Assembly (NCBI GenBank): GCA_947471105.1
Contig: CANIYB010000170.1
Coordinates: forward strand, 1 to 5,522
DNA length: 5,522 nucleotides
Reading direction: 5' to 3'
Origin: Cytophagaceae bacterium
Lineage (GTDB): Bacteria; Bacteroidota; Bacteroidia; Cytophagales; Spirosomataceae
Shown one piece after another: positions 1 through 5,522 of this stretch; position 1 is the stretch's first letter; the number at the start of each line of letters is the position of its first letter. The notes beneath the pieces were generated by a model. It ran no database searches, was not told the DNA's origin, and saw only the letters and a program-made list of their open reading frames with translations. Position numbers and translations under genes: made by a program.

Positions 1-259
1 AAGGGATTAATGTGGGATCTTCATTGATTTTTGCTTTCACCCATGTTGGATTATAAACTCCATTGTCTGTATAAGACTGATCTCCTAGTAATTCCTTGAT
101 TGTATTTTTGACAACTTCATTTTCATTTAGAATGATTTTTGCTTGTTTGTCGGCCTCAAAAACTGGAATTCCTAGACATGAAAAAATCCGACAAACCATC
201 GATTTGCCGGATCCAATTCCACCTGTAACACCAATAAAAGGGATCAGGCTATGTGTCAT
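1..259 (-). CDS. coaE: Dephospho-CoA kinase, N-terminal part (cut by window edge)
   Basis: CoaE phosphorylates the 3'-hydroxyl of the ribose of dephospho-CoA with ATP, the last step of coenzyme A synthesis, in the cytoplasm. The 86 visible codons hold the diagnostic N-terminus: a beta strand ending in GVTGGIGSGKS (residues 10-20), which contains the P-loop, then the GIPVFEAD segment (30-37). Asp37 matches the conserved aspartate of the family's DAD/YAD motif. The P-loop is followed by Met21, where many homologues have Thr; the GKS core is intact. Full-length CoaE is about 195-205 residues, so more than half lies beyond the left edge. The ATG at 257-259 is the only possible start nearby, because the yajC stop codon lies in the same frame 3 bp upstream. 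It is the last visible gene of the nusB operon. Identification is secure; whether the rest of the gene is intact cannot be seen. Confidence 0.95.
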   Translation of the reverse strand, partial: MTHSLIPFIGVTGGIGSGKSMVCRIFSCLGIPVFEADKQAKIILNENEVVKNTIKELLGDQSYTDNGVYNPTWVKAKINEDPTLIP

Positions 260-262
260 TTT

Positions 263-565
263 TTATTCCTCAGTTAATCTTGACGAGGCATCCTTTGAGA
301 TCGCCGTCTTTTCAAAAACAATTCTAACGCCTTTGCTTGAATCTACCTCAACTAAAACTGTTTTTTCTCTGATGGTAACGATGGTTCCATGGGCACCGCC
401 GATGGTTACTACTTTGTCTCCCGTTTTTAATTCTTCAATAAATTTTTTGGCTTCCTTCGCTTTTTTTTGTTGCGGACGAATCATGAAAAAATAAAATACA
501 ACAAATATTCCTCCAAAAAGGATTATTTGCATCATTTGGGGGTTTCCTGCTTGTAAGATTAGCAT
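263..565 (-). CDS. yajC: Sec translocon accessory protein YajC
   Basis: YajC is a small single-pass inner-membrane protein that associates with SecDF and the SecYEG translocon. The 100-residue product has the family's plan and usual length: a short N-terminus, one membrane segment at about residues 12-28, then the hallmark MIRPQQKK (28-35) at the cytoplasmic face. A basic helix (about 36-47) and a small beta domain with GDKVVTIGGAHGTI (49-62) follow. It starts 12 bp after the DUF1573 gene stops and ends 3 bp before coaE starts. No clear Shine-Dalgarno precedes the ATG at 563-565, as is usual in this phylum. The four codons between the upstream stop and this ATG are in frame and open, but none is a usual start codon. 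Identification is very secure; its function here is inferred from the family. Confidence 0.97.
   Translation of the reverse strand: MLILQAGNPQMMQIILFGGIFVVFYFFMIRPQQKKAKEAKKFIEELKTGDKVVTIGGAHGTIVTIREKTVLVEVDSSKGVRIVFEKTAISKDASSRLTEE
267..271 (-). promoter_or_regulatory. Possible Shine-Dalgarno for coaE inside the yajC end
   Basis: On the minus strand GAGGA lies 7 nt before the coaE ATG, within the last codons of yajC. It is the only purine-rich, SD-like site I see before any start in this window. Bacteroidota rely little on SD pairing, so it may simply reflect the GAG-GAA glutamate codons of YajC. If used, it would support coupled termination and re-initiation. Confidence 0.35.
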
Positions 566-577
566 ATAGGTAAGGGG

Positions 578-1033
578 TTAGTTTGAATTTCTTTTGGGTA
601 AAACTTCTATTTTAAATGCGACTGTATTATCTGACGGCAAAGTATTGCAATAGGCGGTTACAGTTTTTTGAACTTTCCCTTGCTTGCCCCTGGAATCAAA
701 AATGACTTTAATAAATCCTTTTTTGCCTGGTTGAACTAATTCTTGGCTCCATTTAGGTGTTGTACAACCGCAAGAGGCATTCACGGATAATATTTTCAAT
801 GGTAGATTTCCTTTGTTTTTGAAATTAAATGTATAGGTGATGGAGTCACCCTCGGTAATTCTTCCTAAATAAACACTCGGCTGCTCAAAAACCATTTTCG
901 GTCTCTTTTCAGGAGAAGGACGCAGGTCCATAGGTATGGCATTTTCTGACGCATTTAAGCTCTCTTTTTGCTTGTTTTCACAAGATGATGCTAAAAAGAA
1001 AAATGAAATGATCAAAAAAAGATATCCTCGCAT
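578..1033 (-). CDS. DUF1573 lipoprotein, envelope protein of unknown function
   Basis: This 151-residue protein begins with a lipoprotein signal peptide: Met-Arg, a hydrophobic stretch (4-15), then LASSC with Cys18 as the likely lipidated residue. The -3 residue is Ala rather than the commoner Leu, and Glu-Asn follow the Cys. After a polar linker (19-45), a beta-sandwich-like domain carries the DUF1573 hallmarks: YTFNFKNKGNLPLKI (67-81), ASCGCTTPKW (86-95), the QPGKKG turn (101-106) and an FDSRGKQGKVQKTV stretch (112-125). The invariant pair in SCGC (Cys88, Cys90) is present, with an additional Cys129. The family is abundant in Bacteroidota and Planctomycetes, and its biochemical role is not established. 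The gene lies 4 bp after the YtxH-family gene and 12 bp before yajC. Its place beside yajC suggests an envelope or export link, but that is inference only. Confidence 0.93.
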   Translation of the reverse strand: MRGYLFLIISFFFLASSCENKQKESLNASENAIPMDLRPSPEKRPKMVFEQPSVYLGRITEGDSITYTFNFKNKGNLPLKILSVNASCGCTTPKWSQELVQPGKKGFIKVIFDSRGKQGKVQKTVTAYCNTLPSDNTVAFKIEVLPKRNSN

Positions 1034-1037
1034 TGAA

Positions 1038-1337
1038 TTAAGGTTTCGTTTTAATTTGACTCATCATTTTTTCTACATCCTCTAATAATTTCTCTGCTTT
1101 GACCTTCGTGTCATTGACTACTTTTTTGCCTTCAGATTTAGCCATTGAATCAGGTATTTCTTTACCATCCACTATGTCATTAATCAATTGCTTTAATTGG
1201 TCTCTGTATTTATTTAATTGGAAATACAGTTTGTTTCTCGTGTTTTCACCTTTGTCTGGTGCATATAAAATCCCGACAACCGCTCCGGCTGCAGCACCCA
1301 CGATAAATGCCCATAGGGTTTTAGAAGATCTACTCAT
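1038..1337 (-). CDS. YtxH-family small membrane protein
   Basis: This 99-residue protein has the YtxH layout: a short polar start, a glycine- and alanine-rich membrane segment (about 8-25) with spaced glycines (G14, G18, G22), then the signature LYAPDKGENTR (24-34). The rest (about 35-96) is charged and helical, probably coiled-coil. Members are often called gas-vesicle or general-stress proteins because of distant similarity to Bacillus YtxH, but no molecular activity is known. The ATG at 1335-1337 follows the nusB stop after a single base, so translation is almost certainly coupled to nusB. No Shine-Dalgarno is visible. The glycine-spaced helix and coiled-coil tail suggest self-association at the inner membrane, which is inference. 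Family assignment is good; function is unknown. Confidence 0.88.
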   Translation of the reverse strand: MSRSSKTLWAFIVGAAAGAVVGILYAPDKGENTRNKLYFQLNKYRDQLKQLINDIVDGKEIPDSMAKSEGKKVVNDTKVKAEKLLEDVEKMMSQIKTKP

Positions 1338-1338
1338 A

Positions 1339-2502
1339 TTATTTAATGGCTATGTCGATTAATCCTCGACCTGATTTTTGTATAATTTTTTCGCTTATAA
1401 GTCGAATCGAGATTTCATCTAATATTCCGTTGATGAACTGCCCCGACTTAGGAGTGGAATAGTTTTTTGCTAATTCAATGTATTCATTAATACTAACTTT
1501 CACCGGTATGCTTGGGAATTTAATCATTTCAGCAACGGCCATTTTAAGTAGTATAAAATCGGTCATGGCTAATCTATCGGACTCCCAGTTTTTCGTTTGC
1601 GCTTCCACCCATCCATTTAAATCTTTATCTGATTCTAATGTGAATGCATATAAATCTTCAAAAAAGCTTTTATCATCTTCCCACTGTAGGGCTAATGGCT
1701 GCAAACTTAAATCTTCCAAAGCTTCAATTTTGAAAGTTTTGGTTGACATACTTTTTACAACATCCTTATTCAAATTCCAATTTAAATCTTTTTCCTCAAA
1801 AAATTCTGTCATGCTAGGATGTTTTAACAGAAAGTTTTTCAAAATATATTTGATGATTTCTAAATCCTCCTCGAAATTTTTACCCGCATTGGGTAAATAA
1901 TCTAAAAATATTGGGTCTACTAGGATCGCTTCAATAAATAATTTTTTCAATCTAGTTTCTTCGTCTTCTGACCAGCCGATATGATTATCTTTAAAGGCAA
2001 CCTGCAAAGATTTCCATTTAGGGAATACGGCTAATATTTTATTATTTTTAAATAAGGATGTTTTGGTGGAGTTCTCTAAAAGCCTTCTGTTTTCATCCCA
2101 TTGAGCAATTTCAGAAAGAGATTGCAAGTAAAATAAAATTTTCAAATACGTATTGTTGATGGCTTCGACTTCAGAAACCATATCTTTCTTAAGCTTCTCC
2201 GCAATCTTTTTCGTATTGACTTGATATTTTTTGAAGACCGACTGAGCTGCTTTTAAAGACTCTTCGGGGATCGTTTCTTCGGTAGGAATTTCTTGGAAAA
2301 ATTCGGTTAATTGGATTTCGGCCAATTTCCTAAGTCCTTCTAAACGAGGCATTTGTTCCTCTTTAGCAATCATTAAGGATAGGTCGGGCAAGAAAATATA
2401 TGTCAACTCGTCAAACGCCAATTGGTGTTGCGCCCGTTCCTGGGTCCAGTAGGCATACATTTGTTGAAATGCTTTAACCCGAAGTAATCTTCTGTTTACC
2501 AT
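1339..2502 (-). CDS. nusB: Transcription antitermination factor NusB, long Bacteroidota form
   Basis: NusB with NusE (ribosomal protein S10) binds boxA RNA and supports antitermination, notably in rRNA operons. The N-terminus RRLLRVKAFQQMYAYW (4-19) matches NusB helix 1. The C-terminal core at about 304-365 is typical: NWESDRLAMTDFILLKMAVAEM, then the hallmark VKVSINEYIELAKNYSTPKSGQFINGILDEI segment, equivalent to the VAINEAIELAK...KFVNGVLD motif of E. coli NusB. At 387 residues it is nearly three times the roughly 140 of E. coli NusB; the extra sequence is a charged helical stretch of about 240 residues between the two ends. Large insertions are known in NusB of this phylum. The ATG at 2500-2502 leaves the arginine-rich first helix intact. 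It is the first gene of the operon, transcribed from the divergent region at 2503-2593; ytxH follows after 1 bp. Confidence 0.93.
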   Translation of the reverse strand: MVNRRLLRVKAFQQMYAYWTQERAQHQLAFDELTYIFLPDLSLMIAKEEQMPRLEGLRKLAEIQLTEFFQEIPTEETIPEESLKAAQSVFKKYQVNTKKIAEKLKKDMVSEVEAINNTYLKILFYLQSLSEIAQWDENRRLLENSTKTSLFKNNKILAVFPKWKSLQVAFKDNHIGWSEDEETRLKKLFIEAILVDPIFLDYLPNAGKNFEEDLEIIKYILKNFLLKHPSMTEFFEEKDLNWNLNKDVVKSMSTKTFKIEALEDLSLQPLALQWEDDKSFFEDLYAFTLESDKDLNGWVEAQTKNWESDRLAMTDFILLKMAVAEMIKFPSIPVKVSINEYIELAKNYSTPKSGQFINGILDEISIRLISEKIIQKSGRGLIDIAIK

Positions 2503-2537
2503 CCGTAAATAAAGAGCGTTCTAATAATTTGAAAGCA

Positions 2538-2545
2538 CAAAATTA
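2538..2545 (-). promoter_or_regulatory. Candidate -7 box for the nusB operon
   Basis: On the minus strand this octamer reads TAATTTTG, an exact match to the Bacteroidota -7 consensus TAnnTTTG. It would give a transcript start near 2530 and a leader of roughly 28 nt before the nusB ATG. I could not find the companion TTG element about 19-20 nt further upstream, and the region is AT-rich, so the call rests on position and the -7 match alone. Confidence 0.5.
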
Positions 2546-2558
2546 AGGATTTTAATTT
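2540..2558. repeat. Small AT-rich inverted repeat in the divergent promoter region
   Basis: AAATTAA (2540-2546) and TTAATTT (2552-2558) are perfect reverse complements separated by five bases, GGATT. The left arm overlaps the nusB-side -7 box, and the pair lies before the exporter's -7 box. It could be an operator shared by both promoters. Seven A/T-only pairs also arise easily by chance in DNA of this composition, so the functional reading is weak. Confidence 0.3.
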
Positions 2559-2568
2559 ATAAAGCCCC

Positions 2569-2576
2569 TATATTTG
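2569..2576 (+). promoter_or_regulatory. Candidate -7 box for the ABC exporter gene
   Basis: TATATTTG matches the Bacteroidota -7 consensus TAnnTTTG exactly. It lies 17 bp before the ATG at 2594, which would give a very short leader of about 10-12 nt. There is no clear TTG element at the expected -33 distance; the nearest TTTG (2528-2531) is too far upstream. The call is plausible but unproven. Confidence 0.5.
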
Positions 2577-2593
2577 TTGTCTATAAAATTAGC

Positions 2594-4384
2594 ATGGGAG
2601 CATTAGGTCATTTAAATAAATATTTCTGGAAGTATAAATGGCATTTGTTTCTTGGCATTTTTTTTACTTTTTGTTCTAACTTTTTTGGTGTTGTCCCAGC
2701 GCAATTAGTCCGATACGCCTTAGATCTAGTTACCGAAACGATTGATGTCTATTTTTTATTCAAAGGTTTTCCCATTCAATCCGTATTTTATGAGGTTTTC
2801 GCTTCCACTTTATTTTATTATGGGGGTTTAATTGTTTTAATGGCTTTCATAAAGGGTATTTTTTTGTTTTTGATTCGACAAACGTTAATTGTCATGTCAA
2901 GGCACATTGAGTATGAAATGAAAAATGAAATTTATGCCCATTATCAAACGCTCCCCTTATCCTTTTATCGAAAGCAAAACACCGGAGATTTGATGGCCAG
3001 GATTTCCGAAGATGTCAGTAAAGTTCGGATGTATGTAGGCCCCAGCATGATGTATGGGTTTAATTTGATTACTGTTTTTGCGCTGGTTATTTATTACATG
3101 GCCCAAGTGAATGTTACGTTAATGTGGTATGTGCTATTGCCTTTGCCTATTTTATCCATTAGTATTTATTACGTTAATTCGATTGTGATGAAAAAATCGG
3201 AGGAAATTCAGGCTGGATTATCTTCGATTTCTACGCTGGCCCAAGAAGCTTTCTCAGGGATTAGAGTCCTTAAATCATTTGTTCGGGAAAACCATTCCGG
3301 TCAGCAATTTGCTTCGGCATCTGCTAATTATCGCAAGAAGTCTTTGGATTTAGTCAAAGTAGACTCATTATTCACGCCTTTAATTTCATTACTCGTTGGA
3401 TTTAGTACGCTATTAGTTGTTTATATCGGGTCAAAAGAAGTTATGGCTGGTGAAATTACCGTGGGCAATATTACGGAATTCATCATGTACGTATTTATGC
3501 TAACATGGCCCGTGACTGCACTTGGTTGGACTAGTTCTCAAATCCAAAGGGCAGCAGCTTCTCAAAAGCGAATTAATGAATTTTTACAAGCCAAATCAGA
3601 GTTGGAAATTGGCAAACAAATAGTAAAGCCAATCTCTGGAAATTGGGTATTTAAAAATGTCAGCTTTACCTATCCCGGAACGGAACGTGAAATTTTAAAC
3701 CAACTTAGTTTTGAAATTGAATCGGGTGAATCAGTTGCCCTATTGGGTACAACCGGTTCAGGCAAAAGTTCTTTGGCTCAGTTGTTGGCCCGATTCTATG
3801 ATCCTAGCAGTGGTGATATTTTATTGGATGGAGTTTCGCTGAAAGATTGGGATATCAAGCACGTGCGTCAATCGCTTGCATATGTCCCTCAAGATGTGTT
3901 TTTGTTTTCTACGACGATTACTGAAAATATCAGTTTTGGTCAGGATGGTATGTCGAATGAACAAATAATGCATGCGGCTAAAATGGCGGATGTGTATGAA
4001 AATATCATGGAATTTCCGGACCAATTTGAAACCATTTTAGGGGAACGAGGGGTAACACTTTCCGGTGGCCAAAAGCAAAGGGTGTCTATTGCTCGTGCTT
4101 TGGCAAAAAATCCTACGATGCTTATTTTGGACGATTGTTTGTCGGCCGTTGACACCCATACCGAGCATAAAATATTGAATAACCTCAAGAAAATTATGGT
4201 GGGGAAGACGAGTTTAATTATTTCACACCGCGTTTCTTCGGCTAAATTAGCGAAGAGAATTATGGTATTGCAAGACGGTCAGATAGTCGAGACGGGAAAT
4301 CATCTCCAACTGATGAAACGGAAGGGCTATTATTATGAATTATATCAAAATCAATTGAACGAGGAGGATAAGGGTTTACAATAG
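2594..4384 (+). CDS. ABC exporter half-transporter (TMD-NBD), MdlA-like with degenerate Walker B
   Basis: This is a 596-residue inner-membrane exporter subunit with an N-terminal transmembrane domain (helices at about 17-37, 73-97, 153-170, 175-197, 260-280 and 293-312) and a C-terminal ATPase. Visible motifs are the A-loop Tyr360, Walker A GTTGSGKS (385-392), Q-loop Gln433 in VPQDVFLF, X-loop GERG (483-486), signature LSGGQ (489-493), Walker B LILDD (510-514), D-loop SAVD (517-520) and switch His545 in ISHR. Position 514, normally the catalytic glutamate, is Asp. That and the LDDCLSAVD...TEHKIL wording recall E. coli MdlA and one subunit of heterodimeric exporters such as TM287 or YheI. The first external loop (about 47-70) looks longer than usual. 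Substrate is unknown; multidrug or lipid export is the family's range. No partner subunit is in the window. It is divergent from nusB, and its 3' end overlaps the convergent TolC-like gene by 9 bp. Confidence 0.95.
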   Translation: MGALGHLNKYFWKYKWHLFLGIFFTFCSNFFGVVPAQLVRYALDLVTETIDVYFLFKGFPIQSVFYEVFASTLFYYGGLIVLMAFIKGIFLFLIRQTLIVMSRHIEYEMKNEIYAHYQTLPLSFYRKQNTGDLMARISEDVSKVRMYVGPSMMYGFNLITVFALVIYYMAQVNVTLMWYVLLPLPILSISIYYVNSIVMKKSEEIQAGLSSISTLAQEAFSGIRVLKSFVRENHSGQQFASASANYRKKSLDLVKVDSLFTPLISLLVGFSTLLVVYIGSKEVMAGEITVGNITEFIMYVFMLTWPVTALGWTSSQIQRAAASQKRINEFLQAKSELEIGKQIVKPISGNWVFKNVSFTYPGTEREILNQLSFEIESGESVALLGTTGSGKSSLAQLLARFYDPSSGDILLDGVSLKDWDIKHVRQSLAYVPQDVFLFSTTITENISFGQDGMSNEQIMHAAKMADVYENIMEFPDQFETILGERGVTLSGGQKQRVSIARALAKNPTMLILDDCLSAVDTHTEHKILNNLKKIMVGKTSLIISHRVSSAKLAKRIMVLQDGQIVETGNHLQLMKRKGYYYELYQNQLNEEDKGLQ

Positions 4385-5522
4385 GTTTCCGCTCAGTCTG
4401 ATTAATTCTATCTCCGCTGCTTTGGCTGCAAATTTAGTTTCAATTAACCTTGTTTCAGCTGATACCGCATTTCTTTGTACTTCCCTTAATTCATATGAGG
4501 TTGCGATACCAACCTTAAATCGATCAAACGCAATGTCGATATTTTGTTTGGCTATGGCATAATTTTCGGTCTCCAAAGAAATCAAATTCAATGCATTTTC
4601 ATAGGTCACAAATGCTTTTTCTAATGAGGAAATAAGTGCATTTTTTAGGTCGTCAATCTGAAGCTGAGCTATTTCAGCATTGATCTTTGCGTTTTGTACT
4701 CGACGTTTTTGGTTATACCCGTCAAAAATATTGATGGTGGCTCTTAAGCCATAGTTTAATACATCACTACTTCCTTTTTGAACTCCAAATCCCGCCCCAT
4801 TATTTACTTGGCTCATGTTGTAACCGGCCAATAAATCGATTTGTGGCATTTGTAAACTCTGAATATTTTTAGTGTCTAAGTCCGTTATCTTTTTAGTTAA
4901 AAGCGCACTAATTAAGGTAGGATTCTGCTTTAACGCGAATTCCTTTAATTCAGGAAGATTTAGTTTAGGCAATAAATCAATTTTTGAATCTACATTAAAT
5001 TCTTCTTGGTGATTTCTGACCAATAATGTGTTGTAGCTAATTTTAGTGTTTAAATACGACTGCTCTTGGGCAATCAACAAGGCTTTATCCTCGTTGTAAT
5101 CTACCTGAGCTGAATAATAGTCGACTTTAGAGCCTTGGCCAACTTCATATCGATCTTTGGCTAATTTTAAGCGATCATTTGAAATTTCAAGTCCTTTTTT
5201 GAAATTATTAACTCTTAAATTTTGTCTAATTAAATCATAGTAGGATGATGAGATTAGAGATATCAAGTTTTCGATGGCGGTTTCAGTTTGCTTCGCACCT
5301 AGGTTTTGTAATTCTTTAAATCGATCTCTAAGGATGAACATTCCTTTTCCATCATATAGTGTCCAAACCATGGCCAAGCCTGCATTACCAGAATTTGAGT
5401 TAACACCACTTTGAACGAGAGGGGCCCTTAAGCCTCCGAAAAACTCTTGGTCTAAACCTGAAATCGTGTAACTTTTATTTAATGTACCAGTGATTGTTGG
5501 CAAAAAACCTGCATTACCTGGT
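4376..5522 (-). CDS. TolC-family outer-membrane efflux protein (5' end beyond window)
   Basis: This is an outer-membrane channel protein of the OEP/TolC family, which forms trimeric exit ducts for RND, ABC or MFS pumps with a periplasmic adaptor. About 381 residues are visible, against a usual 430-480. The frame is open to the right edge and reads PGNAGFLPTIT, a typical early TolC segment, so the in-frame TTG near 5503 is not the start; the signal peptide and first helix are missing. The family's internal duplication is clear: DRYEVGQGSKVDYYSAQVDY (coding near 5100-5150) parallels DRFKVGIATSYELREVQRNA (near 4470-4525), and VWTLYDGKG parallels TINIFDGYN. Long helices alternate with short beta strands. 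It ends in SGNLL, and the stop lies inside the end of the convergent ABC gene. Adaptor and pump genes, if linked, must lie upstream to the right; whether it works with the neighbouring ABC exporter is unknown. Confidence 0.93.
   Translation of the reverse strand, partial: PGNAGFLPTITGTLNKSYTISGLDQEFFGGLRAPLVQSGVNSNSGNAGLAMVWTLYDGKGMFILRDRFKELQNLGAKQTETAIENLISLISSSYYDLIRQNLRVNNFKKGLEISNDRLKLAKDRYEVGQGSKVDYYSAQVDYNEDKALLIAQEQSYLNTKISYNTLLVRNHQEEFNVDSKIDLLPKLNLPELKEFALKQNPTLISALLTKKITDLDTKNIQSLQMPQIDLLAGYNMSQVNNGAGFGVQKGSSDVLNYGLRATINIFDGYNQKRRVQNAKINAEIAQLQIDDLKNALISSLEKAFVTYENALNLISLETENYAIAKQNIDIAFDRFKVGIATSYELREVQRNAVSAETRLIETKFAAKAAEIELIRLSGNLL

Noticed and set aside
96..494. 132-codon open frame on the plus strand
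   Set aside because: It lies antisense across the start of coaE and most of yajC, both confidently identified; its translation shows no recognisable domain.
1099..1362. 87-codon plus-strand frame opposite the YtxH gene
   Set aside because: It is the antisense shadow of a recognised small membrane protein and spans the nusB/ytxH junction; no family features.
1478..1900. 140-codon plus-strand frame inside nusB
   Set aside because: It is antisense to the conserved NusB core; the serine- and lysine-rich translation is typical of a complement of AT-rich helical coding sequence.
3821..4188. Two overlapping minus-strand frames inside the ABC exporter
   Set aside because: Both are antisense to the highly conserved nucleotide-binding domain (Q-loop to Walker B) and have no promoter or domain support.
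5501..5503. TTG as the start of the TolC-like gene
   Set aside because: The frame stays open to the window edge and encodes a typical TolC segment (PGNAGF) before it; starting here would also remove the signal peptide that an outer-membrane protein needs.
2594..5522. ABC exporter plus TolC-like protein as a dedicated tripartite pump operon
   Set aside because: The genes are convergent, not co-transcribed, no adaptor gene is in the window, and the exporter resembles MdlA-type half-transporters not known to need TolC. Proximity alone is not enough.

Overview
The window looks like chromosomal housekeeping DNA from a member of the Bacteroidota, most likely a Cytophagales-type bacterium; any finer placement would be a guess. 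The evidence is AT-rich coding sequence, starts mostly without Shine-Dalgarno sites, TAnnTTTG-type promoter elements, an unusually long NusB, and the gene series nusB / YtxH / DUF1573 lipoprotein / yajC / coaE, whose core recurs in this phylum.

Left block (1-2502, minus strand): five tightly packed genes read leftward in the order nusB, a YtxH-family membrane protein, a DUF1573 lipoprotein, yajC and coaE. The spacers are 1, 4, 12 and 3 bp, so this is almost certainly one operon with translational coupling. coaE runs off the left edge after 86 codons. The products serve transcription antitermination (NusB), the Sec translocon (YajC), the envelope (the YtxH protein and the lipoprotein) and coenzyme A synthesis (CoaE).

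Middle (2503-2593): a 91-bp divergent intergenic region, the only real gap in the window. It holds one TAnnTTTG -7 box for each direction and a small AT-rich inverted repeat between them.

Right block: a plus-strand ABC exporter half-transporter (2594-4384) of the MdlA/heterodimer type, with aspartate in place of the Walker B catalytic glutamate. It converges on a minus-strand TolC-family outer-membrane efflux protein (4376 to beyond the right edge), and the two coding sequences overlap by 9 bp tail to tail. The TolC-like gene is the last gene of its own transcription unit, whose other members, if any, lie to the right.

I found no RNA genes, mobile elements, CRISPR arrays or phage features, and nothing that convincingly amounts to a new system. 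The points worth checking are the degenerate ATPase site, the enlarged NusB, the terminator-less convergent overlap and the in-frame yajC/coaE junction.
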